From assembly GCA_030620095.1 (NCBI GenBank), contig JAUTXW010000347.1, positions 1,330,501 through 1,394,500 of the forward strand: DNA of 64,000 nucleotides, in the 5' to 3' direction. This document shows positions 45,650-57,095 of this stretch, piece by piece. The notes beneath the pieces were generated by a model. It was not told the DNA's origin, did not search any database, and was given only the letters and a program-made list of their open reading frames with translations. Every line of letters starts with the position of its first letter. The first letter of the stretch is position 1. A program made the translations under genes and the position numbers. The stretch comes from Kuschelorhynchus macadamiae (taxonomy: Eukaryota; Arthropoda; Insecta; Coleoptera; Curculionidae).

Positions 45650-46008
45650 ATTCAAGGCTCACTATGGGGATCTGGGAAACGCTAAGAGATAGATGGGTAG
45701 TTTAAATTTAGCAAATTTGCGTATTTTAGACCTTAGTAAGATGCTGTTTTAACTCCATTGGATAGATCTAAAAAAATGGCAATTTAAATTTATAATTGTT
45801 TTTGAAACCTGTTCTCAAGTCAGTAAAAAATATATCAATTTTCAAAATTTCCGTTTCTTTTTCGGATTTCTACGGAACGACTCGGAATTTCGTTGATTTT
45901 AAAACAACATCTTAATAAGCTCTAAAATACGCAACTTTGCCTTTAAACTACACATCCATCTCTTACCGTTTCGGATATCCCCATGGTGAGCCTCAAATTT
46001 GAATCACC
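45650..46008. mobile_element. Foldback insertion 1 inside MULE-1
   Basis: AAGGCTCACTATGGGGAT at the left is inverted at the right as ATCCCCATGGTGAGCCT. The arms agree over about 110 bp, including AGTTTAAA and TGCGTATTTTAGA. The right flank ends in CACCCTGTATA, a mariner tip; the left tip appears truncated. Confidence 0.72.
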
Positions 46009-46015
46009 CTGTATA

Positions 46016-46631
46016 CAGTATGTCTCAGTAAGTTGGACCATATGGAAAAATTTTTTATTATTAACTTTAGGAAAAAAGTTATTCTTTATAAAAAGTTCTG
46101 CATGTTCTAAAATCTAAAATACAATTATCAGATATTAAATTTTCTCAAGCGTATACGAGGTATTTTAGAAAGTATGAATTTTGCTCAAGAATAAAGTACC
46201 CTTATTTTTGTCAATATCGAAAAATGTTATTAAGAAAAGTTGATCATAACTAAAATCTTGTCCAAATATGCAATTACATGCAATTATATAAAAATATTTT
46301 TTTATTTGATAACTACAATAAAAATGCAAATGTAATGCATCATCAAAATAATGCAACATAGAGGTTAAGAGACATGAAGGTTATCAAATGTTTAACGAAA
46401 AAAAGAGATAACTGAGTAAAGTTTTCGAAATTGTCAAAAATAAAGGTACTTTATTCTTGAGCAAAACTCATATTTTCTGATATACCTTGTATACGACTGA
46501 AAAAAATGTATATCTGATGCTTGCATTTTAGGTTTTGGACCAAGCAGAACTTTTTATAAAGAATAACTTTTTTTCCTAAAGCTAATAATAAAAAAGTTTT
46601 CCATATGTCTCCAACTTACTGAGACATACTG
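46016..46631. mobile_element. Foldback insertion 2 inside MULE-1 (mariner-type MITE)
   Basis: CAGTATGTCTCAGTAAGTTGGA is inverted at the right end with one base changed, flanked by TATA on both sides. The arms of about 200 bp continue through CCATATGGAAAA and AAGTTATTCTTTATAAAAAG. TA target sites and CAGT tips indicate a Tc1/mariner-mobilised element. It has no coding capacity. Confidence 0.8.
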
Positions 46632-47159
46632 TATATGTACATTTTTTCGTAAATCGCCGACTTATAAGTGTAATACGTCAGTCCTTTACAAGTGCGCGGC
46701 GTCACCTTTATACGTAAATCGCCGATGCATTAGTCTAATACGTCGGGGTTTTACGAGTCTACGATTCGCATCACCCGAGTTATTCCGAGCGGCTAATGTG
46801 TCGGCGAATTCCGAAAATGCGACCAGGGGTGCTCAATCGGTCGATCGCGAGTGCTTTTTGAGTAGATCTCGAGAAGAAAAAATTTTTTAATAAGTATGTA
46901 CTTAACTAAACTACAAAAAACATGTATTAGCGGCAAAAGGCGGCTTTATCAAAAGAACGCGCGGTACTTGTCAAAAAAAAGCCACGTTTTTTATTCTTGC
47001 CGCTTTTCTAGAAATTTCGGGCGACGCGTTTAACGGGAACATTCGAGACTTTCGTTCACGCCGATATAAATGTTGCGCCTGCAGGAATTGGAGTCATTCT
47101 GAATTGCAACTTGAAGGCAATACTACGTCGATACAAAGTTTATTATTAAATAGTACAAA

Positions 47160-48999
47160 ATGAGTGCAGCGAAGAAATCTGAAACGTATCATTTTAATAA
47201 CGATTGGGAGGAAGAATTTTTGTTTTGTATGGTGAAGGATAAGTGCGTTTGTCTTATTTGTCGTGCGTCAGTTGCAATACCTAAGCGTGGAAGCTTAGAG
47301 AGGCATCATAAAACAGTTCATAAAAACTATGAAAAGGATTTTCCGCCACAGAGCGAATTAAGAAAACGAAAAGTACGTGATTTGATATCTTGTTTGAAAA
47401 AAGAACAAACCATGTTCACAAGGCCAGCCAAACAACCAAAAGCTGCTACGATCGCGTCATTTAGAATATCTCATATATTGGCGAAACACAAGAAACCATT
47501 CGAAGATGGATCGGTTGTGAAGGAAGCATTTATTGAAGCGGGTGAGACTTTATTTGAAGATTTTAAAAATAAAACAGAAATCATGTCTGCTATTAGAGAA
47601 CTTCAGTTATCTCGTCCGACTGTCACAAGGCTTATTGAAGTCATGAGTCAGGACATGGCAGAAAAACTAAAAAATGATATCATGGAATGTACATATTTTT
47701 CTTTACAGTTCGACGAATTCACCGATATGACAGACACTGCCCAGCTGTGTATTTTTATTTGGATGGTATTGAATGACATGTTGGCTAAGGAAGAATTTTT
47801 GGCCATCATTCCTCTGAAGGGGAAACCCGTGGCGAAGATATATATGACGTTTTATTCAATTTTGTAAAAAACCACAAGCTACCAATATATAAATTAGTGT
47901 GCATTACAACCGATGGAGCACCAGCAATGACAGGAAACAAAAACAGTTTTGTGGCATTGTGTCGAGCTAATGAAGATTTCCCTTCATTTTTTTCAATCTG
48001 TTGCATTATACATCAACAAGTTTTGGGTTCAAAAGTTTTAAACATGGAGGAAATTATGGGCATTGCAACAAAAATTGTGAATTTCATCCGTGCGCGTAGC
48101 TTGCAACGGAGCTCTTTAAGTTGCAGTTGAAAGATAGGGAGTCGGCCGAACACACTAATTTAGTTCTTCACACGGACGTCAGGTGGTTGAGTCGCTGAAA
48201 ATTCCTAGAAAGGTTTCAAGAATTATTGCCCGAAATAACAGCTTTTCTAGACGAAAGAGGTGATGACACTGAGATGTTGAAAAACGAAAAATGGCTGACT
48301 GATTTGGCATTTTTGACTGACATCACAATGCACTTAAACACCATTAACTTGGAGATTCAAGGTAAAGGAAAAACTGTTATGGAGATGATTAGCGCAGTAA
48401 ACGCATTCAAAAGTAAATTGCAACTTATGATAGATCAACTGAAAAGAAAGGATCTGAAACATTTTCCGTCTTTGAAAGCAAGGATTCCTCAGTTGAATTA
48501 TGATACATATGAGGCTGAATTATCAAATATTTTGGGACAATTCAAAATGCGTTTTTATGATTGTAGTAAATTGGCACATGTAACATCATTTATGAGTTAT
48601 CCTCTTTCATGTAAAAACATGGAGGAATTAGCTACTGAAATAGCAAGCCAGTTTAATATGAACTCATGTTCTATTGAAAATGAGTTGGTGCAGATTATAT
48701 CAGATATACATCTCAAAGCTACAGCATCTGATACAAATTTCTGGTGTTTTATATCTGAAGGTAAATATCCGAATCTAAGGCAAATCGCCCTTCAACTGAC
48801 AGCAATGTTTGGGTCAACTTACTTGTGCGAGTCTGCATTTTCTGAAATGAAGATAATTAAGTCAAAATATTGCAATCGACTAACTGACGATCATATGTCA
48901 TCATGCTTGCGATTAGCACTCAGTGGTTACGTACCATCTTACGAAAAGTATGCTGAGGACATGCAGTGCCACGCTTCAACATTCAAAGCCACTCCTTAG
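47160..48999 (+). pseudogene. hAT-3 transposase, ZBED5/SCAND3-like, broken
   Basis: The start MSAAKKSETYHFNNDWEEEF leads to a BED-type finger (CLICRASVAIPKRGSLERHH). The RNase H-like core has FDEFTDMTDTAQL, and TTDGAPAMTGNKNS carries the second Asp region. The C-terminus has the hATC dimerisation block (LTAMFGSTYLCESAFSEMKI). Lesions are a frameshift near 47820 after AIIPLKG, another near 48110 within the LQRSSLS stretch, and a TGA at about 48197 between WLSR and KFLERF where relatives have Gly. The protein would otherwise be about 612 residues. It is a distinct family from hAT-1, though the domain plan and many motifs agree. Confidence 0.88.
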
Positions 49000-49184
49000 T
49001 TAAGTTTAACACCATATGTAACTCTTTTGCTTTGTAACAACCAATAAACTCGCAATTTTGAATAACTATGAGTTTTTTCATTGATATTGTAGAGAAGAAC
49101 CTAACTAAACCTAACCCAAACCTTGACTAAAATAATGTATATTGTGCGGAAAGCTAATATCTATATATGCTACGGTACACCCTA

Positions 49185-49214
49185 CCTAGGTAGGTAGGTA
49201 GGTAGGTAGGTAGG
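49185..49214. repeat. (GGTA)n microsatellite in hAT-3
   Basis: About seven tandem TAGG units, bounded by the inverted pair TACACCCTA and TAGGGTGTA. Confidence 0.85.
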
Positions 49215-49345
49215 GTGTATGTATCGTGTACGTACGACAATCCTGCATCACACATACTTGCAGCGTCTCAGATTCGATCGTAAGTAGTCTAAAAATATTG
49301 AGGTAGATCGCCAGCAGTTCAAGTTTGAGCACCCCTGGGCTAGAC

Positions 49346-50373
49346 TGTCTAGTAATTCCGTTGATACCTAATATTTTGTTTTAAATAAAACTTCTATTAA
49401 AATATGTTCTTCTTTTGTGGAAAGAAATTTAAATTGTTAAAATACCGTCGATTCTAATTTGCATTGCGGCAATATTTTACAGTTTCATTTATTAGTGACT
49501 GGTTTCGTTGCACTCATACATATATTTAAACCATGTAATTGGTCACAGTGTTTATTTTTCTATTAAAACAATTAAACTTTTTATTGGATTTACTTTTAAT
49601 TAAGCATATAATTGGGCTGTATGGGTGGAAAGTTCGAGAGAGCAATTCTCGTTTAAAGAGGTTTTGTATTAACATCGTCTTAAAGTTAGTTTTAATTTAG
49701 ATAACGTAGTAGACATCAATCTAATATGGTAAGATATTATTTTTACTTCTCCTTATAACAGCCCATATATTATATTATTAGAAGGATATCCAAACAACCT
49801 TAAAATGCGGCAGTTTTTCAACGTCTCATTAACCGATAAAGAAGAAAATATCTGGATTAAACTTTTGTTATTTTAAGTTCAGTTATTATTATTAAAATGT
49901 AGTATATCATTGTGAATGTCTGATTTTACCCTAAGGTTTAAATTAAAAAATAAAGCAAAACAATTATCATGAAACTCTTCAAAAAATGAATTACTGTTTC
50001 ACCTAAAACTGAGTCATGAGTTGCCTGGCAAACCACTAACTTGCTACCTATTAATCAAATATAATTAAATAAACAACATGCATTTTTTCGAGGTATGTAA
50101 CCTTATTTTATTAATTTTGTAATAATTTGTTGTATAAAGTAAATTGTATACAGTATAAAATTTTGAATTAGTTTAAAAAAAATGTAGATGTCTTTTTATA
50201 ATTTTACTACTAAATATTTTTGAAATTAATTGTAGATAGGAAAGGAAATCTTTACATATACCAAAAAAAAAAATAAAGGAATGAGCAATTTTTGAGAAAA
50301 CCCACTTTGATAGGCGAAACGTCAAGTTAATTAGTGTTTGATTTTGCAAATAAACGTGTACCCATAAAAGAAG

Positions 50374-50450
<77 letters not shown>

Positions 50451-51392
50451 TATATATGGTTGCGCCGCACTCTATAGGCTCGTGGACTAAAATTTCCCAA
50501 ATCACACACTTGTTATATAAATTCTATTTACGAGTTTAATTAAATATATAATAACAAAGATCCTTCCAAATAATAAAATTACTCATTTCCTTAATAAGAA
50601 TTGTAAACAAATGGAATAGTGCAGAGAAAGTGCTAAAATATTTGTTGTTGTCCATCCTTGAACTGTAATAATGTAAACATTCAGCATGACCAAACCTTAA
50701 ACATTTTAATAAAAAATAAGTATAATTATTTTCTACTTTAACAGTAAAAAACAATTAATTTAAATTCTTTTGGTAAATATTTACATCTCAAGGTCCTAGA
50801 TAACGAAAAACTTGTTTTCCATTTCCAGTCGGTCAATCTGTCAGCGATATAGCTTAAAAAGCTTTTAACTATAATTTATTTCGAATATTACACAAACATA
50901 AATTGTGATGGAGATAAAATTACTTTCATCCATGACAAGCAATAGGGCTTTCGCCACCAAAAGTTCACAGCAGATCTTACCTTCAAGACGCACAACCACC
51001 GAGTTCTATAGGGAGCCCTTGCCCTTGACACACCCAAAGTACTCCATCAAGTCAAAGATGACGTACTTCTTAAATAACTTCTTGCAGATTCCTCTAAAAC
51101 TTTGCGCTTGGATTTGTCAGTTTTCCTTCCAACCAAAGAAAAGGTTCGAAGAAAAATGTTGCCTTCATCCTGCGGCTTTTTGGGAGCGGAGTAACCAAAT
51201 GGGGGGAGTTTTTTGCATTAGCGTTCTGGTGATATTTGAGCCACTAGGTACTATAATATAATAATATAAATATAATATAATAAAAATAGTGGAATAAACC
51301 CGATTTGATTGGCCGGCACCAAAGTTTACTGAATAAAAATGTAAGTTTCAGCACTTGAACACCTGACTCGATTTATCTATTCCTCGCGTCCC
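49346..51392. other. Interval without a recognised gene; GC-richer block near 50930-51200
   Basis: The segment 50930-51200 has balanced base composition and stands out from AT-rich surroundings. Neither strand gives a protein I recognise, though the plus frame at 50905-51261 is open for 118 codons. A polyadenylation-like AATAAA and a GC-rich tail (about 51330-51400) could be an LTR-like end, but no second copy is visible. Confidence 0.4.
50378..50457. repeat. (TA)n microsatellite
   Basis: About 80 bp of nearly pure TA. Tyr-Ile open frames across it are artefacts. Confidence 0.95.
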
Positions 51393-51401
51393 GCCCCGGC
51401 T

Positions 51402-54400
51402 GCGTAAAGGCATAATGTACTATTATTCAGAGCAGTGGTAATCTGAATCACAGTATACTATGGGTTTATGTTACGCGTAATTTCAAAAAATATTATGTAC
51501 CGCGATTCAGAGTACGAGCTGGTTTTAATGTGCTGAAACCCAGTATATAATGAATTTAAATAATTTGCGTTGCTGTTAGGACAATTTGTATCACAAGTTA
51601 CCACAAAGTATTTGTTACATAATTAATATTGCTGATGTTTTTTAGACTAGCTATCTTGAATTATCCAATATATTATATCAGATACAATTGAATTTAATTT
51701 GTGACAATATTAGAAAAAATATGATATTATTATATTTCATAAAAAAGACACATTTTTGTGATTGAACAACTGGGTTTATTTATATATAATATAAAAAAAT
51801 CGTTAATGACTTTTTGCACTTGGTTTCTAAAAATATTTTCTATTAAATTATGCTTCCGTTTGGCTGTTCTTTTCAATTCCAAATTAGACGGTCTACCTGA
51901 TTGAATCCGTTTCTTTCCAGATGTAAGTCCATTTCGTATCCTTCTTCTGCTAATAGCCGTGGGTTGAACCCCTATTTGTTTTGAAGAACGTCCTTTCCTT
52001 AAATTGCAAAGGAAACTTCCGAGTTGTGTTGATGTTTTTATTTTTTTTAATTCAACATTAGCTTTAATGATGCAATTCGTAAAATCGGCGGTGATATTTT
52101 CTGATGCAATTTCTATTAGATTCTGAAAATTTTCTTTTAGACTTTCTACTGCTGAAGTGTGTTTTCTGTGAACGTCTGATTCCTTTTTCTCTGTTTCCAA
52201 AATGGAATCAACCTCAGTATTAACTAACTGTTGAATATTTCCTTGTGGGTTTTGATTAATAGGTGTGTTGTCAAAAAAATTTTCAGATTCGTCGAAGTCC
52301 ATATTTTGGAAAAAATCATCTGAGGCGTCATCACCGAGAGCCAACTTTGCTAACATTTTCTTATCTGACGGAGTAAGTAAAGGGGCGTTCGGAAGAAGTA
52401 CTCCAAAAGATTGTTGCACATCACACAGATGTTTGCAAAATTTACCTCCGATACCAAAAGGACAGTCGCATATTCCTAAAGCGGCATCCACGGTATAAAG
52501 CAACATCTCATCACTACTTATTACACAGTAACTATTTTCTGAATTTTTTTCGCAAGAAAGTTTTTTGGCCTTTTCAGAAAATTGAAGATAAAGTGTTTCA
52601 TTTTTGGAAGATCAACTACTAGCAAATAATAACAAGTGTCTTCTGTGATAAGATTCAAAGACGTTCGATATAAAATCTACTAAAGCACATAAGTTGAATG
52701 CCTTGCATCTTTGCAAAACAACGTCCTTAAATATTCGTATCGACGCCTCTACATAGTTGTTGGTATTATTTCCCCTTGTGATTAGGGAGGCTCGGTAACA
52801 CAAACACCACTCTTCCCTCCGCTGCCAGAGGGCGTCTATATGTTTTTCTAAACGTGGATATTGCATAAATTTTTCATTATTTTTAAAATCATTAAATAAC
52901 TCTTCGGCCTCTTCTAAAGTGGTAGCAAACATTATAGAACGAAACGAAATCATCACCTCTTTTCTAATTTCTTTAGGGATTTGATTTTGGCTATCCCATA
53001 ACCAACGCCAGAAAGCCTGAAAGCCAGAAAGCGTGAAAAATACAAAGAAGAAGTTTTGGCTTTAACTGATGTGATACAGAAAACACAGATGCGAGCGCGT
53101 TTCTCTCCGCTGAACTGTCGTCAGTCATAAATATACTAGGATAACAAGCATGACCAAAACCTTCATTTCCTAACGTTTCTTTAAGTAAGTTGAAAGCTAA
53201 AGTATAGTTCGCTTCGCTTTGAGAAGTGTGTAATATGCAAGCTAATGGTATAGCGCCAATTTTAGAAGCGCAAAACATAAACGTGACACATGTATTTGTT
53301 TGGTCACACGAACCACTAGAGTCAACAAAAACAATTTCTTTAGCAAAATTTTCGTTATGAGCACGCATCATTATTGGAGTAAGTATAATCACAATAAGAG
53401 GGTTTTCCTTTATGACTATATTAATCTGTTTTTCTCTCTTGTAAAAATCGATCTTTTCTTTCAAGACCTTTATCATCGAATCTTCATCTCGACCACCAAA
53501 ATTCGATTTTCTGTAACGAAAACACAGTAAATAATACAATACAACATTCCGGCATATTACTTACCTCCAAGTTTCATATAGGTATTTAACTTGACGTTCT
53601 GTAGGATTCTGTGCATTAGCTAATACTAACGATAATTTAGTTTTGTCTGTTTCGTGGCAATTCTCCAACAACATTTCGTGGTAATTTCTAGCTGTCGCAT
53701 TTGTTTTACCTTCGCTAAAGTATCGAAGAAACGTTTCTCGTACCTCTGGTGACATTCTTAAATAGCTAAATGCTTCAGCTACGTACACTCGGTGGGAATG
53801 TTTAAATGTAATCTAAAATATACAGAATAGTTTTATACACCTACAGTTTTTATAATCTAAAAATAATTTTTGTCAAATAAAAACAAGATAATAATTTTAT
53901 CTACTCCTATTAAATTATATATTAATTATTCACTTACTTTTGAACAATAATTAATAGTATCTATAAACAAACAACGTGAGTTATAATAACTCACGCTAAC
54001 CCGAGAATTAACCGAATATGAAAGTAGCTTTATTGTTATTTGAAGGGAGTTGTCACTTAAATAATTTTACGTTTTCAAATTAAGTTAATACTGATTACTC
54101 TTTTATCTTAGTATTTATGTTTATAGTCGTAGATAAAGATAGTATTCAACTTGCGGTAATGGTCATAACTCGCTTGATGAATTACCTACACACTCGCCTG
54201 CGGCTCGTGCTGCAAAATCTATCTGCGCGAGTTATGACTTACATTACCGCGCGTTAAATAATATACTATTACTAGAAATGATTCGTAGTAGTATAGAAAT
54301 TCCCACTGACCTTAATACAACCGTGATATCCATCCTTTAAATACCTGTCGTTTTTTATCGTGTTTCTATTAACTATTTTAATCAAAAAGTCAATTTTAGC

Positions 54401-55020
54401 ATTACACTCTTTATCTCTAATTCGAGTGTCTTCCCTTTTTCTACTTTTCACTTTGTTAAAACTACTATGCTGACATTTAAAAACTTTTCGGTATAGGTAT
54501 CGTTTGGCCGATATATATGTATAACGCACAATCCAGTTAGTGTTTGTTTTATGACTGAAATCTGCCAACCAACTATTGCACCAAGCACTATTATCTTCAT
54601 TGTCTGCCTTTTTGAAACGAAGTATTGCCATGAATCCATTGTCGTATAACTCTAAATATTCTATTAATAATGAATCACTACACATATTAACCAATACCTC
54701 CTTATAGTCCATTTTGATTGAGTTTAAACTAATTCACTTCCACAGGTTTGTACAACAAATAAATAATCACGAGAGACAGAACATAACCAAACTTTTTCCA
54801 ATCAACTTGTTCTCAGCAAGTCTGAATCGGAGTATAAATTGGCCGAGATGCACGAGCGTAATTTAAATCCATTATATACTGCGTTCCAGCTCTTTATAAT
54901 AAAGTCGTGCTCTGAATCGCGGTACATATAATCTTTAGAAATTACGCGTAACGTAAACCCATAATATACTGCGATTCAGACTACAACTATTCTGAGTAAT
55001 AGTACATTATGCCTTTACGC
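51402..55020 (-). mobile_element. MULE-2, complete Mutator-like element with 9-bp target duplication
   Basis: Inverted repeats begin GCGTAAAGGCATAATGTACT on both sides and agree over about 180 bp, through TACCGCGATTCAGAG and the GTATATAATGRATTTAAAT block. The flanks are the perfect 9-bp duplication GCCCCGGCT (51393-51401 and 55021-55029). It is 3619 bp long with a minus-strand transposase of the same clade as MULE-1 but a different exon layout. Confidence 0.94.
51730..54712 (-). pseudogene. MULE-2 transposase, three exons, broken
   Basis: Exon 1 is 54311-54712 (MDYKEVLVNMCSDSLL, ending GYHGCIK). Exon 2 is 53565-53812 (ITFKHSHRVYVAEAF to LYETW). Exon 3 runs from 53510 to the stop at 51730. 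The introns are GT-AG, about 498 bp and 54 bp, and the joins CIK-ITFKHSH and YETWR-KSNFGG are in frame. The DDE core has Asp in EIVFVDSSGSCD, Asp in IFMTDDSSAE and Glu in NNYVEASIRIFKD. The SWIM finger is CDCPFGIGGKFCKH. Lesions are a small duplication of gctttctgg near 53010-53040, which shifts the frame after FHAFW, and an in-frame TGA after LLLFASS near 52612. A basic tail (IGVQPTAISRRRIRNGL) matches that of MULE-1. With 2 coding breaks it is inactive. Confidence 0.86.
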
Positions 55021-55189
55021 GCCCCGGCTGGTACATTCTGGGTAACGGTCGGGTCTCCGGCACATACACAGTTGTTCAGGCTCCGTGATCGCGCCAGTTT
55101 GTTATTGTGCTATATAGTGAGACAAAAAATTTTTATTTCTTTGACAATTATGAGCCAATATGCCTATTAGATATTGCTGTGTAGATGGT

Positions 55190-56180
55190 TGTAAAAAACA
55201 TGTTTTTTCAATTCCGTCGTTTCGTGTGTCGGTCTGTATGTCTGTTTATTAGTTCGCGACATAGCTTAAATACTACTTACCCGATTGACTCCAAATTTTG
55301 ACAAAAAATTAAGGATCATATGAGGATGACCTAGTAATACGTTAAAAAAAGTTAGAGTCGTGTATTATATGAGGTTAAGATCCAGTAAAAAAAAAAAAGT
55401 CTTTTTTTTAAATATTCCTTATTGCAAAAAACCAAATCTAAGGGTCTATTGGACATATTTGTAATATAATTAAACTTCATAGAAAAAAAGAGTATCAATT
55501 ATTTCAGCACAACTGTCATGAACGTTGTTGGATTCCAAGAAAGTTTCATTATCCACTGGACAACATTCAATAGTCGGAAAATTAAAGTTCTTCAAAATAA
55601 TCACACAGTTAAATAACAAAAGTATAATAACATCTATGGTATCATACCGTACAGAAAAACGTTTGATCTTGTAATCGAAATAAGACAATATTTCCAAAAT
55701 TCAGCAGGCATCGAAGCTACTCAAAATCAGGAATATAAAGCACAATCTCGATACCTAGGTTAGAAAAACTTTGAGGGCTGACCTTATAATAAAGATATGC
55801 GAATATTTACAAAAATTAGAATGCAACAGCGAAACTACTAGAAACCCTAACGGACGACATCTAGTTTGGGCCGATCAGAAAAACTTTGGGGGCTGACCTC
55901 GAAATAAAAAAAAATTATTTGCGAAACTAAAGAAGCCCTAACGAAACTAAATCAAGCACTAACGTATGTGATCAACTTTTAGCGAATCGGAAATTCTTTG
56001 GGTGCTGAGTTTCAGACAAAATAAATGAATATTTCCAAAATTAAGAAGGCAATAACGAAACAACTTAAAGCACTAAAAAGCAGTAACAAATGACACCTAG
56101 TCTGGGCCAAACACTTTGGCACTTTTTGGGCACGAATATCTCCAAAATTAAGCAAACAATAACGAAACTTTAATAAAGAT
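55190..56180 (+). repeat. Dispersed repeat family A, copy 3
   Basis: The leader CATGTTTTTTCAATTCCGTC and GTCGGTCTGTATGTCTGTTT is followed by TTCGCGACATAGCTTAAATA and GACTCCAAATTTTGACAAAA, matching copy 1. From 55740 to 56160 a different tandem-like unit recurs about every 130 bp (TTTGGGGGCTGACCTC and AAAATTAAGAAGGCAATAAC). No gene was recognised. Confidence 0.6.
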
Positions 56181-56764
56181 TTAAAATATATCTAGACATA
56201 TCAATATAAGGTATTTAAAAATAGATGTTATATAAATTCAAATCATTGTAAAAAAACTTAGATCGGTTAAAATATTTACCTTTTTGCACTTCTTTCAAAA
56301 ACACCCTGTATACCGACAATTTTGAATTTTAACATTTCCTTAATAAATAACGTTCAACGTTTAGCTTCAATTATTTGCTTGCTGATGGAAATTCTTAACA
56401 ATTTTTTTTAATGAAAAATATTTTTACTCGATATATTAATTAACTAGATCGTGACATATTTCACTGCAATTGGACCGTACTAATAACGTTTTTATGGATA
56501 TTTCAACATTTTATTGCTCGCTTTATAGTCTAGAACAAATCAAATTACTCAAGAAAAATTGGCGTTATATGAATCGATTTTTGTTTCCACATCCTCCATA
56601 GTTTACCGAAATGTGCTTGCCGAAGTTCGTTTTGTTCGAGCGAGGTTATAAAACTGTATTCAATTTTAATTCTAACACTACCACCATGAAACTGAAAATA
56701 TAATGAATATATATTACAGTTTTGGGTATCTAGTCTCATCAAATTGAATTTGTTTTGGTTTCAG

Positions 56765-56888
56765 AAGCAGACATGGAAGAAAAGGGCAAGACAACTATGA
56801 ACAAACTGACAAGGAGTCTTTCTCAGATGTCAAATACCTCTCAGAAGTCTAAAACCAGATTTTCGGATAATGGCGATGACAATCCGAG
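56765..56888 (+). CDS. Putative internal exon of an unrecognised host gene
   Basis: A 124-bp segment lies between TTGTTTTGGTTTCAG and GTAAAT. The open frame reads ADMEEKGKTTMNKLTRSLSQ, then MSNTSQKSKTRFSDNGDDNP, then the start of an Arg codon. It begins with two bases that complete a codon left with one base upstream, which is exactly how the exon at 22036-22173 ends, so joining gives NLGL-E-ADMEEKG. The peptide is Ser/Thr and Lys rich, probably a flexible segment. No transposon motif is present. The gene identity is unknown. Confidence 0.55.
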
Positions 56889-56919
56889 GTAAATAAAATA
56901 GTATATTACATAAAAAGTG

Positions 56920-57095
56920 TTAAAAGCGGAAGTTTTCAAACGAGGAGGTATTTAACTTCTTCGAGTTTGAAAACAATCACTTTCACACGAGCAATATACA
57001 CTATTTTTTCTACAGCCGTGCGGAAAAATCAATTTTCCGCACTGATATCCATGCGGAAAATTAGTTTTTCCGCACAAGTGTGGAAAAATGTTTAC
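56920..57095. repeat. Nested inverted repeats at the Crypton 5' side
   Basis: GAAGTTTTCAAACGAGGAGG at about 56931 pairs with CTTCTTCGAGTTTGAAAAC at about 56957. GTGCGGAAAAATCAATTTTCCGCAC (palindrome, about 57020) is followed by ATGCGGAAAATTAGTTTTTCCGCAC. Such GCGGAAA palindromes lie just ahead of the tyrosine-recombinase gene and may be its recombination or regulatory sites. Confidence 0.65.

Larger units (their letters stand above)
42446..46820 (+). mobile_element. MULE-1, complete Mutator-like element with 9-bp target duplication
   Basis: Inverted repeats of about 110 bp begin GCATTTTCGGAATTCGTCGA at the left and GCATTTTCGGAATTCGCCGA read inward from the right. They share CACATTAGCCGCTCGGAA and AGACTAATRCRTCGGCGATTTA. 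The flanks are the perfect 9-bp duplication GACCAGGGG (42437-42445 and 46821-46829). The element is 4375 bp long, with one spliced transposase gene and two later foldback insertions in its 3' part. Inside the right arm the CGGCGATTTACG module is present twice (about 46650 and 46710). Confidence 0.95.
42440..49337 (+). mobile_element. hAT-3, complete hAT split at its left tip by MULE-1
   Basis: The outer flanks are the perfect 8-bp duplication GGCTAGAC (42432-42439 and 49338-49345). The right end read inward is CAGGGGTGCTCAAAC. The left end begins CAGGGG at 42440, is interrupted after six bases by MULE-1, and continues as CAGGGGTGCTCAATC at 46824, where the MULE target duplication repeats the six bases. 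Without the insertion hAT-3 is about 2514 bp. It carries a ZBED5-type transposase. Confidence 0.95.

Noticed and set aside
50173..50509. Open frames rich in Tyr-Ile
   Set aside because: They translate the (TA)n microsatellite.
51290..51400. Possible LTR end with AATAAA and a GC-rich tail, continued after MULE-2 at 55021-55110
   Set aside because: No second LTR, primer-binding site or gag-pol homology was found, so I did not annotate it.
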